A DNA stretch of 64,000 nucleotides from Sulfurospirillum diekertiae (GCF_002162315.1 NZ_CP021416.1:1-64000), one strand, 5' to 3'. Counted from the first letter of the stretch, positions 11,338-20,573 are shown. The notes: generated by a model not told the origin, from the letters alone. A program made the numbers and translations.

Positions 11338-12364
11338 GAAAATAGAAAATCCGTGGGAAATAGCTCCTTCCACACAAACAGATTGGTTAAATGATTCATC
11401 TTCAGCACCGCTTGATGTTTCGTTTGACTGGTTGCATCCGTTTAAAGAGACCTTTATTCCTCTAGATCGTTATGTGGAATCGGGTTTAACATGGACCGTT
11501 GCGCATTTTCGTGATGTTTTTCAATCCATTCGTATTCCGATTGATTTGGTGTTACGTACGATTGGAGATTTTTTTAGCTCCATTCCTGCCACCGTTTTTA
11601 TTGTCGTTGTAACGCTTTTAGCGTGGCAGTTTGCTGGACGTAAAATTGCGATTGGTACGTTTATCTCTCTCATCATCATTGGATTGATTGGCGCGTGGAG
11701 TGAAGCGATGATAACGCTCTCTTTGGTCTTTACCTCCGTCTTTTTCTGTTTAGTGATTGGTATTCCCATCGGCATTTTGGTTGCGAACAATGATCGGTTT
11801 TCACTGATGATGCGACCGATTTTGGATGCGATGCAAACGACACCTGCTTTTGTCTATTTGGTTCCGGTGGTGATGCTTTTTGGCATCGGAAATGTTCCAG
11901 GTGTGGTTGTAACGATCATTTTTGCCCTTCCGCCTTTGATTCGCTTTACCAACCTTGGGATCAGGCAAGTGCCTAAAGATCTGGTCGAAGTTTCGCGCAG
12001 TTTTGGAGCGACGCCTTTACAGATGCTCTTTAAAGTGCAACTTCCCGTTGCGATGCCAACCATTATGGCAGGCATCAATCAAACGTTGATGTTAGCGCTT
12101 TCGATGGTGGTGTTTGCCTCCATGATTGCCGTAGGCGGACTAGGTCAGATGGTACTTCGTGGCATTGGTAGGCTTGATATGGGATTGGCGTCTATTGGTG
12201 GCGTGGGCATTGTGCTTTTAGCCATTGTGTTGGATCGCATCACGCAAGCATTGGGTGAGAAAGATTTGGTAAACGCGCATATTGGATGGTATCAAAAAGG
12301 ACCTTTGGGCTTTTTATACGACCTTCTTGCCAAACAGAGGAAAAAACATGAAAAAACTACTTAA
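11324..12364 (+). CDS. proW: glycine betaine/proline-type ABC transporter permease
   Basis: Inner-membrane channel subunit. The 346-residue protein has a long N-terminal cytoplasmic stretch and about seven membrane segments, with the EAA-loop-type sequence [20 protein letters not shown] that contacts the ATPase. Length and order match ProW. The start is ATG 11324 or ATG 11330 (MSEKIENPW), both overlapping proV. The 3' end overlaps the substrate-binding protein gene, so all three subunits are one operon. Confidence 0.94.
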   Translation: MTMSEKIENPWEIAPSTQTDWLNDSSSAPLDVSFDWLHPFKETFIPLDRYVESGLTWTVAHFRDVFQSIRIPIDLVLRTIGDFFSSIPATVFIVVVTLLAWQFAGRKIAIGTFISLIIIGLIGAWSEAMITLSLVFTSVFFCLVIGIPIGILVANNDRFSLMMRPILDAMQTTPAFVYLVPVVMLFGIGNVPGVVVTIIFALPPLIRFTNLGIRQVPKDLVEVSRSFGATPLQMLFKVQLPVAMPTIMAGINQTLMLALSMVVFASMIAVGGLGQMVLRGIGRLDMGLASIGGVGIVLLAIVLDRITQALGEKDLVNAHIGWYQKGPLGFLYDLLAKQRKKHEKTT

Positions 12365-13355
12365 AAGAAGCCTAATAGGCATAGCATGTTCTCTATTTCT
12401 AAGCGTCGCAAGTGTTGCAGCAGATTTACCGGGAAAGGGCATTAAAGTACATCCAATGCATAGCTCCATTGCTGAGGAAAAGTTTCAAACGATTATTATC
12501 AATGAAGCACTCAAAGCGTTAGGGTACGATGTTTTACCGATTGATGAAGTGGCGTATGCCGTGATTTATCAGACGATTGCTCAAAATAAGGAGTCGAATG
12601 AAATTTACTATACGACTGTCAATTGGATACCTCTGCATGATGAAATGTTTGAAAAAGTAGGTGGTGAAAAAGTCATGTTTCGTAAAGGAACGTTTATTTT
12701 AGGAAATGCACAAGGCTATTTAATCGATAAAAAGACAGCGGAAAAGTACCATATCACCTACCTCAATGACCTTAAAGATCCCAAAATTGCGAAGTTGTTT
12801 GATAGCAATAATGATGGCAAAGCAGATTTAGCAGGATGTAACCCAGGTTGGGGATGTGAAAGATCGATTGAATATCAACTGGATGCCTTTGGCCTTCGTG
12901 ATACGATTAAACACAATCAAGGCGAATATTCAGCGATTATTGCTGAAACGATCGCGCGATACAAACAAGGTAAACCGATTTTATACTATACGTGGACTCC
13001 GTATTGGGTTAGCGGTGTTTTAGTGCCTGGCAAAGATACCGTATGGCTTCAAGTCACCAAGAGTGCTGACCCTGATCAGATAGATACGGCATTACCAGAT
13101 GGTAAAAATTATGGTTTTAGCGCCAATACAACGCATATTGTAGCCAATGGCAATCTTGCAGCACAAAATCCTGCTGCTGCTAAATTATTTGAAATTGCGA
13201 AATTAGATATTCATGATATAAGTGCAGAAAATATGATGATTAGCCAAGGTGAAAAGAGTGAAAAAGAGATTGAGCATCATGCATCATTGTGGATCAAAGC
13301 ACACGACACACTCTTTCAAGGCTGGATCAGTGAAGCAAAAAAAGCGGCACAATAG
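12348..13355 (+). CDS. proX: glycine betaine/proline-type periplasmic substrate-binding protein
   Basis: Captures the osmolyte in the periplasm and delivers it to ProVW. ATG 12348 starts a clear signal peptide ([26 protein letters not shown]) preceded by AGAGGAAA; longer frames from 12282 would lack it. The mature part resembles the OpuAC/ProX family, with aromatic residues ([22 protein letters not shown]) of the kind that form a Trp/Tyr cage around quaternary amines. The cysteines in [12 protein letters not shown] could form a disulfide. Ligand specificity is inferred. A strong bidirectional terminator follows. Confidence 0.93.
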   Translation: MKKLLKRSLIGIACSLFLSVASVAADLPGKGIKVHPMHSSIAEEKFQTIIINEALKALGYDVLPIDEVAYAVIYQTIAQNKESNEIYYTTVNWIPLHDEMFEKVGGEKVMFRKGTFILGNAQGYLIDKKTAEKYHITYLNDLKDPKIAKLFDSNNDGKADLAGCNPGWGCERSIEYQLDAFGLRDTIKHNQGEYSAIIAETIARYKQGKPILYYTWTPYWVSGVLVPGKDTVWLQVTKSADPDQIDTALPDGKNYGFSANTTHIVANGNLAAQNPAAAKLFEIAKLDIHDISAENMMISQGEKSEKEIEHHASLWIKAHDTLFQGWISEAKKAAQ

Positions 13356-13361
13356 TGTGAC

Positions 13362-13389
13362 GTAAAGAGAAGAATTTTCTTCTCTTTAC
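13362..13389. terminator. bidirectional terminator between proX and the Bcr/CflA gene
   Basis: GTAAAGAGAAGAA (13362-13374) pairs perfectly with TTCTTCTCTTTAC (13377-13389), a 13-bp stem with a two-base gap between the arms. Two convergent genes end here and the minus-strand stop codon lies within the stem, so it probably serves both transcripts. Confidence 0.8.
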
Positions 13390-14564
13390 CCACCATGATG
13401 GGGAATGTAACCCTTGCTACCCCAAAGTAAAAGTGTTGCTCCGCACAAACTGACCACCATCATCACGCCCATAATAGGTAAGAGTGTACCATCGTGTAAA
13501 GAGCTTGCGATAAAGCCCATGAGTGCTCCCACACTGTACTGTAAAACGCCAATAATGGCATTGGCTGATGCACTAATAGTTGGGAAAAACTCTAACGTTA
13601 AGGAGACAGAATTTCCAAACACAAATCCTAGAATACCGACATAGAGTCCTACTAAAGGGAAAATAACAAATAAATCCGCATCATGCAATACGAATAATAT
13701 AATACCAACAATGGCTTGTATGATAACTCCAAAACGCAAGAGCTGCAAAGGATCTTTTCGTTTCACGACCCAAACATTAAGCCTTCCACAGATCATCATC
13801 ATCAAAACATTAATACCAAAAAAAAGTGAAAATCGGCTTGCACTGACATGAAAATGTTCCATGTAAACGAATGAAGAAGAAGTGATGAACGTATACATAC
13901 CAGAAGTGCAAAGAATTTGTGAAACAATGAAAACCATCGCAAGTTTATGACTTAAAACGGCTTTATAGTTTTGAATGGGAGTAATTTTAGTACGTATTTG
14001 TTTGATGGCAGGAAAACGAAATAGATAAAAAATTAGAGCAAAAAGTGTATAAAATCCAAGGATTAAAAAGATCGTTTCCCACTCAAAGAATTTAAGAATC
14101 AATGCGCCAAGTGTCGGTGCTAACAGTGGTGCCATGAGCATTACCATCGCAATTAATGAAAAAATACGTGCGCTCTCTTTCCCATTAAACATGTCTCGAA
14201 CGGTGGCAGAGACATTGACGGTAGCAACACCACCTCCAAAAGATTGAAGAGCTCGAAGAATCCAAAAAATTTCGATTTGATTGGTAATGGAGAGTAATAA
14301 ACTACTCATTCCAAAAACAATCAATCCTATCATAACCATAGGGCGTCTACCGTAAGCATCAGAAATAGGTCCACCTAAAAGCTGTCCCATTGCCATACCA
14401 AAAAAGTAGAGGCTAAGGCTAAATTCAACATTAGGAATGCTTGTATGAAGATCTGTCGCAATGGCTGGAAATGAAGGTAAATACATATCAATCGCCAGAG
14501 GTGTAATTGCCGATAAAGACGCAAGGACTAAGACGATTTGGCGCTCTGTAAGGGCTTTAGACAT
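13386..14564 (-). CDS. Bcr/CflA-family multidrug efflux MFS transporter
   Basis: 392-residue proton-coupled exporter with about 12 membrane segments. The N-terminal block (ALTERQIVLVLASLSAITPLAIDMYLPSFPAIA) is the Bcr/CflA signature, and the loop between helices 2 and 3 carries GGPISDAYGRRPMVMIG, the MFS motif A. The first ATG on the minus strand is 14564. Substrate cannot be read from sequence; family members export drugs, sulfonamides or cysteine. It is a single gene, convergent with proX and divergent from the dicarboxylate module. Confidence 0.88.
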   Translation of the reverse strand: MSKALTERQIVLVLASLSAITPLAIDMYLPSFPAIATDLHTSIPNVEFSLSLYFFGMAMGQLLGGPISDAYGRRPMVMIGLIVFGMSSLLLSITNQIEIFWILRALQSFGGGVATVNVSATVRDMFNGKESARIFSLIAMVMLMAPLLAPTLGALILKFFEWETIFLILGFYTLFALIFYLFRFPAIKQIRTKITPIQNYKAVLSHKLAMVFIVSQILCTSGMYTFITSSSFVYMEHFHVSASRFSLFFGINVLMMMICGRLNVWVVKRKDPLQLLRFGVIIQAIVGIILFVLHDADLFVIFPLVGLYVGILGFVFGNSVSLTLEFFPTISASANAIIGVLQYSVGALMGFIASSLHDGTLLPIMGVMMVVSLCGATLLLWGSKGYIPHHGG

Positions 14565-14894
14565 GCGTTTGTTTCTTTCTTGTAGATAGTATTGAAGTAA
14601 TTATAGGGCAAAAGTTTAAATTTTATGTTAATAGAAAGAGAATATTTTGAAACGGTTAATATTGAAATCCTTTTGATCACCATACATTAATAGTTTTTTA
14701 AGCGGACTCTATCTACAATCTTGTAATAAATGATATGTGATAAAATATCACATATGCGGAACAAACTTTTTTTGAACGTAATGGTAAGTGCTAAGTATTG
14801 AACGATTAAGGTTGCTTATAATGATTTATTTCCTAATTTTTAGATAACAAAGTCTTTGATCACTATCGAAAATTTATCATACGGAGGTTTTTCA
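14565..14894. promoter_or_regulatory. divergent regulatory region upstream of the dicarboxylate carrier
   Basis: A gap of 330 bases without a gene. Its clearest feature is a perfect 10-bp inverted repeat, ATATGTGATA (14733-14742) and TATCACATAT (14746-14755), separated by AAA. The centre reads TGTGA-N7-TCACA, close to CRP/FNR-family sites but with one extra spacer base. Weak A+T-rich -10 candidates flank it. The strong ribosome-binding sequence GGAGG (14883-14887) at the right end sets the next start at 14895. Confidence 0.6.
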
Positions 14895-16322
14895 ATGTCG
14901 AAGCGGATCATTTCGATACTCGTTCCTGTCTTGGTTTTACTGATTGTCTGGTTTTCTCCTATTCCCACAGGTCTTACTATTCAAGCATGGCATTACATGG
15001 CAATCTTTTTAGCTGTGATTGTTGGTCTTGTTATTGAGCCTGTTCCTGCTGCGTTGGTAGGACTTATAGGTGTTTCACTCATGGCTTTGATAGGACTTGC
15101 AGGTAAAACACCAGCCGACAATGTTAAATGGGCACTTTCAGGGTTTTCCAATTCCACGATTTGGTTGATATTCGCTGCATTTATGTTTGCAATGGGCTAT
15201 CAAAAGACAGGGTTGGGAAAGAGAATTTCTCTTATCATGATTCGCTATATGGGTAAAAGCTCGCTAGGTCTTGGTTATGCAGTAGCGTTTGCCGATCTTG
15301 TATTAGCACCCTTTATGCCTTCAAATACGGCACGTGGTGGCGGAACGATTTTCCCTATTGCGATTAACATTCCCATCATTTTCAATTCGACACCTGAGCA
15401 TGAACCTCGTAAAATGGGTGCGTACATCACATGGATTGCTATGACGGCTACTTGTGTGACAAGCTCCATGTTTCTCACAGCACTTGCTCCCAATCTTCTT
15501 GCCATTGATCTCATTGCAAAAGGCGCCAATATCTCTATAACATGGGGAGCATGGGCAAAAATAATGGTACCCCTCATGTTACCACTTTTTCTTGTCACAC
15601 CGCTTTTGGTTTATTGGATTTATCCACCCACTCAAAAACAGTCTCCTGAAGCACCTGCATGGGCAAAAGATGAGTTAAAAAAGATGGGCAGTATTTCGTT
15701 AAAAGAAATTTTAATGGGCTCATTCGCATTTCTTGCGCTCATTCTTTGGATCTTTGGTAAAGAACTCAATGTTGATGCAACAATCGCCGCGATTTCTATC
15801 ACCGTACTGATGGTCTTAACCAATGTCGTCTCTTGGGATGATGTCATTGGGAATAAATCTGCATGGAATATTTTAGTCTGGTTTGCGACACTTGTGGCAT
15901 TAGCCTCAGGACTTAAAAATGTAGGTATTTTAGCATGGATGGGCAAAGGGACTGAAGTTTATCTTTCAGGACTCAGCCCCACAATGTTGATGGTCTCAAT
16001 GATCGTGCTTTTCTTCCTTTTACATTACTTTTTTGCCAGCTTAACGGCGCATACGACAGCATTATTGCCTATTTTCATTGTGATTGCGGCAAAACTGATT
16101 CCACCTGATCAGTTGATGACCTTTATGATTTTACTCACTAGCACGATTGGTTTGATGGGAATTATCACTCCTTATGGTACTGGACCTTCCCCTATTTGGT
16201 ATGGGGCCGGTTATATTTCACAAGGAAAATGGTGGGCGCTAGGTGCTATTTTTGCAGCAATTTTTTATGGCGGTACTTTTAGTCGGTGTTTTGATTTTTC
16301 TCTAAATATGATTTACATGTAA
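14895..16322 (+). CDS. DASS-family (SLC13-type) dicarboxylate transporter
   Basis: 475-residue membrane protein of the divalent anion:Na+ symporter family, close in feel to TtdT/CitT/YbhI carriers. It has about 11-12 membrane segments and the two family re-entrant signatures: SNTARGGGTIFPIA and TSTIGLMGIITPYGTGPSPIWYGAGY. ATG 14895 is chosen because ACGGAGG lies at the right distance; the earlier in-frame start at 14856 has no ribosome site. Its last codons and stop (IYM-stop) fall in a TTTACATGTAAA palindrome, whose tail merges with the ribosome site of the next gene. Context suggests tartrate, malate, fumarate or succinate as substrate. Confidence 0.9.
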   Translation: MSKRIISILVPVLVLLIVWFSPIPTGLTIQAWHYMAIFLAVIVGLVIEPVPAALVGLIGVSLMALIGLAGKTPADNVKWALSGFSNSTIWLIFAAFMFAMGYQKTGLGKRISLIMIRYMGKSSLGLGYAVAFADLVLAPFMPSNTARGGGTIFPIAINIPIIFNSTPEHEPRKMGAYITWIAMTATCVTSSMFLTALAPNLLAIDLIAKGANISITWGAWAKIMVPLMLPLFLVTPLLVYWIYPPTQKQSPEAPAWAKDELKKMGSISLKEILMGSFAFLALILWIFGKELNVDATIAAISITVLMVLTNVVSWDDVIGNKSAWNILVWFATLVALASGLKNVGILAWMGKGTEVYLSGLSPTMLMVSMIVLFFLLHYFFASLTAHTTALLPIFIVIAAKLIPPDQLMTFMILLTSTIGLMGIITPYGTGPSPIWYGAGYISQGKWWALGAIFAAIFYGGTFSRCFDFSLNMIYM

Positions 16323-16330
16323 AGGATAAA

Positions 16331-17233
16331 ATGATGTTTGTACTTGATAAAAAAGAGATGATGATCCAAACGTTAGGGAAGTTTGTGGATATGGTTTCCA
16401 AAGAGCTCCCTGATGATGTAATGGCAAAACTCAAGGAGCTTAGAGTTCAAGAAGAACAGCCTTTGGCAAAAGCCATTTACGATGTGATGTTTGAAAATAT
16501 GGATAAAGCAAAGAAACTGAGCCGTCCCACCTGCCAAGATACGGGTGTCATTCAATATTTTGTCAGAACAGGCGCTAAATTTCCGTATTTGGGACAACTA
16601 AGGGAGATTTTAAAAGAGGCTACGATTCTTGCGACTAAAAGTGCACCGCTTAGGCTCAACGCTGTCGAGGTTTTTGATGAAGTTAATACAGGTACGAATG
16701 TCGGTACGGATATTCCCTATATCACATGGGAAATCGTTGATGATAGTACCACCGTGGAGATAGAAGTCTATCAAGCAGGCGGTGGATGTTCGCTTCCTGG
16801 ACGAAGCATCGTTTTACCTCCGCTTGCGGGTTATGAAGGGGCGATGCAATTTGTTTTCGATACGGTTGTTAATTGGGGTATCAATGCATGCCCTCCTTTG
16901 ATTGTTGGTATTGGCATTGGAACCTGTTCCAATTCATCGGCACTGCTCTCTAAAAAAGCGATGCTCCGCCCTGTTGGTACATCCCATCCTCATCCTAAAG
17001 CGGCAGAAATGGAAAGAACGATTGAAAAAGGGCTTAATGATATAGGACTCGGACCTCAAGGAATTTCTGGAAAAAATAGCGTCATGGCAGTTCACATTGA
17101 AGGTATGGCACATCATCCTTCCGTCCTTGGTGTCGGTGTGACCATAGGCTGTTGGGCAAATCGCCATGGCGTGATTCGTTTTGATGAACATATGAACTAT
17201 GAAATTGTTTCGCATAAAGGAGTGAGCCTATGA
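16331..17233 (+). CDS. ttdA: class I fumarase / L(+)-tartrate dehydratase, alpha subunit
   Basis: Large subunit of a heterodimeric 4Fe-4S hydro-lyase. The 300-residue size equals TtdA-type alpha subunits. Conserved blocks include SRPTCQDTGVIQYF, NTGTNVGTDIPYITWE, GGGCSLPGRS and GIGIGTCSNSSALLSKKA, with cysteines suited to cluster binding. The product is oxaloacetate if tartrate is the substrate, or malate/fumarate if it is a split fumarase; sequence alone cannot decide. ATG 16331 (or 16334) follows AAAGGA, nine bases after the carrier gene. It overlaps ttdB by four bases. Confidence 0.88.
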   Translation: MMFVLDKKEMMIQTLGKFVDMVSKELPDDVMAKLKELRVQEEQPLAKAIYDVMFENMDKAKKLSRPTCQDTGVIQYFVRTGAKFPYLGQLREILKEATILATKSAPLRLNAVEVFDEVNTGTNVGTDIPYITWEIVDDSTTVEIEVYQAGGGCSLPGRSIVLPPLAGYEGAMQFVFDTVVNWGINACPPLIVGIGIGTCSNSSALLSKKAMLRPVGTSHPHPKAAEMERTIEKGLNDIGLGPQGISGKNSVMAVHIEGMAHHPSVLGVGVTIGCWANRHGVIRFDEHMNYEIVSHKGVSL

Positions 17234-17844
17234 AAAAGATTTTAACAACCCCCATTTCAGATGAAGCCATCAAATCGCTTAAAGTCGGTGACATTGTTTA
17301 TTTAAGTGGAACGCTTGTTACCTGTAGAGATGAAGGGCATAGGCGTGTTGTTGCCGAAGGGATCATGCCAAAATTACCGATGGATCGCATTGCTATTTTT
17401 CATGCAGGACCTATTGTGAAAGATGTTGAGGGTGGCTGGGAGATGGTTTCCATTGGACCAACCACCAGTATGCGAATGGAGCGTTATGAAAAAGAGTTTT
17501 TAGCTAAGACGGGTGTGAAACTTGTCATTGGTAAAGGTGGTATGGGGGCAAAAACGGCTGTGGGTTGTAAAGAGAGCACGGCGGTTCATGCGGTTTTCCC
17601 TGGAGGGTGTGGAGTAGTCGCTGCTGAACAAGTGGAAAAAATAGAAGCAAAAGAGTGGCCAGAATTTGGAATGCCTGAGGCTTTTTGGATCCTCAAAGTC
17701 AAAGAGTTTGGGCCGCTTATTATCTCAATTGATACGGAGGGAAATAACCTTTTTGAAGCCAATAAAGTAACGTTTCATGAACGAAAAGAGGAAGCACTTG
17801 CAAAGACTTCCAAGCATATTGTTTCGATGATTGCAAAAAGCTAG
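17230..17844 (+). CDS. ttdB: class I fumarase / L(+)-tartrate dehydratase, beta subunit
   Basis: 204-residue partner of the alpha subunit (TtdB is about 201 residues). The family blocks VYLSGTLVTCRDEGHRR, FHAGPIVK, ISIGPTTSMRM-like (VSIGPTTSMRMERYE) and GKGGMGAKT are present; these form the swivelling domain that closes the active site. ATG 17230 overlaps the alpha stop (ATGA). A terminator follows at 17852, so the carrier and both subunits form one operon. Naming follows the gene order carrier-alpha-beta; tartrate versus fumarate specificity is open. Confidence 0.87.
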   Translation: MKKILTTPISDEAIKSLKVGDIVYLSGTLVTCRDEGHRRVVAEGIMPKLPMDRIAIFHAGPIVKDVEGGWEMVSIGPTTSMRMERYEKEFLAKTGVKLVIGKGGMGAKTAVGCKESTAVHAVFPGGCGVVAAEQVEKIEAKEWPEFGMPEAFWILKVKEFGPLIISIDTEGNNLFEANKVTFHERKEEALAKTSKHIVSMIAKS

Positions 17845-17851
17845 AAAAAAT

Positions 17852-17875
17852 AAGGCGCGTATTAAGCGCCTTTTT
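17852..17875. terminator. terminator between ttdB and the GntR regulator
   Basis: AAGGCGC (17852-17858) pairs with GCGCCTT (17866-17872) around a seven-base loop and is followed by a T run on the plus strand; the A run to the left gives a weaker T run for the convergent GntR gene. Confidence 0.8.
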
Positions 17876-17876
17876 G

Positions 17877-18527
17877 TTATTTAAAATTAGAAAGAGTGCT
17901 GTTCATGCTGTAGATGATGTGTTGACGCATCGTTTCACAAGCTCCAGCATAATCTTTTTGAGTGAGTTGTTCAACAATTTTGTTATGATCAGCAAGTGAA
18001 ATACCTGCGTACTCTTGCGCCGTTACAAGACGGTTCATGGAGAGGCCATTCCAAAGAAGAGAGAGAAACGATTTGAGTTTTTCACTATCAGCGGCTTCCC
18101 AAATGGTCATGTGAAATGCTTGGTTAGCAAGGTTGTACGCTTCGGTGTCGCCAGCATCTTTTGCACGTTGACCTTGTTTGTTGACACTTTGGATTGCTTT
18201 AAGTGTTTCGTCATTCATGTGTTCACATGCTCTACGAAGTGCTTCTGTTTCAAGCAAGATGCGCATCTCGTAGTGGTCTTTAATGGCTTCTTCAGAGATA
18301 CCTTTAACGATGGCGCAGCGGTTTTGGCGCAGCTCTAAGAGTCCTTCATTTGCAAGGATTTGAAACGCTTCGCGCACAGGTGTGCGAGACATGCCAACTT
18401 GTTCACCAACGCTATCAAGCGTGATAGATTGACCTTTGCTGATACCACCAGAAAGGATTGAAGAGCGTAGTATGGAGGCTACCTGTTCACGCGCGGGTAA
18501 CATTTGTATTTTTTTAAGATTGATCAT
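17877..18527 (-). CDS. GntR-family transcriptional regulator, FCD subfamily
   Basis: 216-residue regulator. N-terminal winged helix-turn-helix (residues about 10-75: QVASILRSSILSG...VGEQVGMSRTPVREAFQILANEGLLEL) carries the GntR signature. The C-terminal all-helical FCD ligand domain has metal-binding-type residues (Asp/His in AYNLANQAFHMTIWEA, LADHNKIV, MRQHIIYSM). FCD regulators usually sense organic acids. It lies between the two hydro-lyase gene pairs and on the opposite strand, so it is the probable local repressor. Its target could be the palindrome at 14733-14755, though that motif is not a typical FadR-like site. Confidence 0.9.
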   Translation of the reverse strand: MINLKKIQMLPAREQVASILRSSILSGGISKGQSITLDSVGEQVGMSRTPVREAFQILANEGLLELRQNRCAIVKGISEEAIKDHYEMRILLETEALRRACEHMNDETLKAIQSVNKQGQRAKDAGDTEAYNLANQAFHMTIWEAADSEKLKSFLSLLWNGLSMNRLVTAQEYAGISLADHNKIVEQLTQKDYAGACETMRQHIIYSMNSTLSNFK

Positions 18528-18763
18528 AGGATGCTCTTTAATAGACTGTTTTATTTAGTATAGCATGACAAGGCTATCTTTTCAAGAAAGTGGTTGGTTT
18601 TACTGGTATCAAAGTATTTAAAGATGTTACAAGTTTTCTTTACATGTAAAGGTTTGAAGAGCAATTGAAGTAAAGCGTTGATTTTGTTTTTACGGGACAG
18701 TAAAATTTGAGAAAACAGAGACGTTTTACCTTTACATGTAAAGAAAAAAAGAAAGGATAAGTG
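18528..18763. promoter_or_regulatory. divergent promoter region with two TTTACATGTAAA palindromes
   Basis: The intergenic region between the GntR gene and the LeuC-like gene holds two exact copies of the 12-base palindrome, at 18639-18650 and 18731-18742, 92 bp apart. The second is 21 bases before the LeuC-like start and just upstream of its AAAGGA ribosome site. The region is otherwise A+T-rich with several possible -10 elements (such as TATAGC/TATACT on the minus strand). Confidence 0.6.
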
Positions 18764-20014
18764 ATGCATGCGATTGAAAAGTTATTAGCTAAAAAAGCAG
18801 GTAAAGAGAGTGTTAAGACCGGTGAGATTATCAACTGTGAAATCGATATGGCAGGTATTAACGATCTCTACCTGCAAACCTTGCGCTCGTTTTTTGAAAT
18901 GGGCGGTACAAAAGTACATGATCCAAGCCGTGTTATCATGTTTTTAGACCATTATGCTCCCGCTTCCACGATCACACAAGCTGCAAATCAAAAGCAGTTT
19001 CGAGAGTTTTGTTGGGATCAAGGCATTGATCTTTTGATGGACATTGACCAAGGGGTGTGCCATCAAGTCTTAGCCGACAAAGGCTTAGCATATCCGGGCG
19101 AAATCGTCGTCATCACCGACTCGCATACCACAACACACGGCGCGTTTGGTGCGTTTGGAACGGGTGTGGGTGCGACGGATTTGGCAATCATTTTAGCGAC
19201 AGGGAAGCTGTGGTTTCGAGTCCCAGAAATCATCAAGATCAACTTTGAGGGCAAACTTCCCAAAGGCGTGTATGCTAAAGATGCTATCTTGCATGCCATT
19301 GGCGCGCTTGGAGCAGATTATGCCGTGTATAAAGCGGTTGAATTTGGCGGTTCGATGTTGGAACATCTTAGCATCTCAGAGCGTATGGCGCTGTGCAATA
19401 TGAGCACCGAAATGGGTGCCAAAGCCAGTTATATTCAGCCTGATGCGATCACGATGGCATTTTTAAACGAAAAAGTGACACGCCCTTATGAGATTTACCA
19501 CACCGATGAAGATTTTAAATACGCGGATGAAGTGAGCTTTGATGTGAGTCACCTCAAACCGCAACTTGCCGCTCCTTCAAGCGTGGATAATGTCTTTGAT
19601 CTAACTCAGTTTATCGGCCGTCACATCGACCAAGCGTATTTGGGCTCGTGTACGGGTGGCAGAGCTGATGACATCGGTATTGCTGCGCACATTCTTCACG
19701 GCAAAAAAGTGGCTTCTCGCACACGTTTTGTCATCGTTCCTGCTTCCAAAGGCGTTTTACTTGAAGCGATGGAAAAGGGGTATGTGAAAACGTTGATCGA
19801 AGCGGGAGCAACGTTTGTAACACCAGGGTGTGCGGCGTGTTTGGGAACGCATGAGGGGATGATTGCCTCAGGTGAGACCTGCATCACCACGACCAATCGT
19901 AACTTTCCGGGGCGTATGGGTGACACCAAAGCGCAGATTTTTCTAGGTTCTCCCGCAGCGGTTGCAGCAGCCGCGTTGATGGGCGAGATCGTCGATCCTA
20001 CTCTTTACATGTAA
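18764..20014 (+). CDS. aconitase-family hydro-lyase, large subunit (LeuC/homoaconitase-like)
   Basis: 416-residue 4Fe-4S dehydratase subunit. Cluster ligands are visible as Cys in GSCTGGRADDI and the pair in PGCAACLGTHEG; DSHTTTHGAFGAFGTGVGATD is the family's substrate/cluster block. ATG 18764 follows AAAGGA. The prokaryotic short LeuC type includes 3-isopropylmalate dehydratase, methanogen homoaconitase, and maleate, citraconate or dimethylmaleate hydratases. leuA and leuB are not adjacent and the neighbours handle C4 acids, so a degradative hydratase is as likely as leucine synthesis. The gene ends LYM-stop inside a TTTACATGTAAA palindrome that also supplies the downstream ribosome site. 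Confidence 0.85.
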   Translation: MHAIEKLLAKKAGKESVKTGEIINCEIDMAGINDLYLQTLRSFFEMGGTKVHDPSRVIMFLDHYAPASTITQAANQKQFREFCWDQGIDLLMDIDQGVCHQVLADKGLAYPGEIVVITDSHTTTHGAFGAFGTGVGATDLAIILATGKLWFRVPEIIKINFEGKLPKGVYAKDAILHAIGALGADYAVYKAVEFGGSMLEHLSISERMALCNMSTEMGAKASYIQPDAITMAFLNEKVTRPYEIYHTDEDFKYADEVSFDVSHLKPQLAAPSSVDNVFDLTQFIGRHIDQAYLGSCTGGRADDIGIAAHILHGKKVASRTRFVIVPASKGVLLEAMEKGYVKTLIEAGATFVTPGCAACLGTHEGMIASGETCITTTNRNFPGRMGDTKAQIFLGSPAAVAAAALMGEIVDPTLYM

Positions 20015-20024
20015 AGGATAAAAA

Positions 20025-20534
20025 ATGCAAAAATTACTCAGTGGCAACGCCTTTGTCTTTGGAAAAAATGTCGATACCGATCAGATTTATCCGGGGCGTT
20101 TTGTGGAGTTTACCGATGTGGAAGATGTCGCCAAATACGCGATGTTTGGAGCTGATCCTGACTTTACTAAAAAAGTTAAAAAAGGTGATTTTATCGTTGC
20201 AGGAACGAACTTTGGTTGCGGCAGTAGTCGTGAACATGCCGCCATTACTCTTAAAGCGGTTGGCGTGGGTGCGATCATTGCAGAGTCCTTTGCACGCATC
20301 TTTTACCGCAACGCCATTAACCTCGGTGTTCCTCTTTTGATCTGTCCGAATATCTCAAAACTCATACACATGAATGATGCTTTGAGTATCGATTTTCAAA
20401 GTGGTGCAATTAGCGGTGAACAAGGTCTGATTGCAACGGCTGAACCTCTCTCAGAGTATGTACTAAATATCTTAGAAAGTGGTGGAATTAAGTCATTGAT
20501 TAAACACCAATTAGAGGTTGTAAATAACGCTTAG
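20025..20534 (+). CDS. aconitase-family hydro-lyase, small subunit (LeuD-like)
   Basis: 169-residue swivel-domain partner of the preceding subunit. It shows the small-subunit signature FGKNVDTDQIYPGRF and the active-site loop FGCGSSREHAAITLKA, then FARIFYRNAINLGVPLL. Length matches LeuD/HacB-type small subunits. ATG 20025 lies ten bases after the large-subunit stop, with AAAGGA partly supplied by the palindrome. A further palindrome copy (20562-20573) lies just downstream of its stop. Function follows the large subunit. Confidence 0.87.
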   Translation: MQKLLSGNAFVFGKNVDTDQIYPGRFVEFTDVEDVAKYAMFGADPDFTKKVKKGDFIVAGTNFGCGSSREHAAITLKAVGVGAIIAESFARIFYRNAINLGVPLLICPNISKLIHMNDALSIDFQSGAISGEQGLIATAEPLSEYVLNILESGGIKSLIKHQLEVVNNA

Positions 20535-20561
20535 AACGGCTTAGCAGAGCTTTTCTCTCTC

Positions 20562-20573
20562 TTTACATGTAAA
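20562..20573. repeat. TTTACATGTAAA palindrome, intergenic copy
   Basis: Exact 12-base copy 27 bases after the LeuD-like stop and about 90 bases before the next gene. It is one of 13 exact copies in the window. Confidence 0.85.

Noticed and set aside
12282-12347. Longer N terminus for proX
   Set aside because: The extension would hide the signal peptide; ATG 12348 has a ribosome site and directly starts it.
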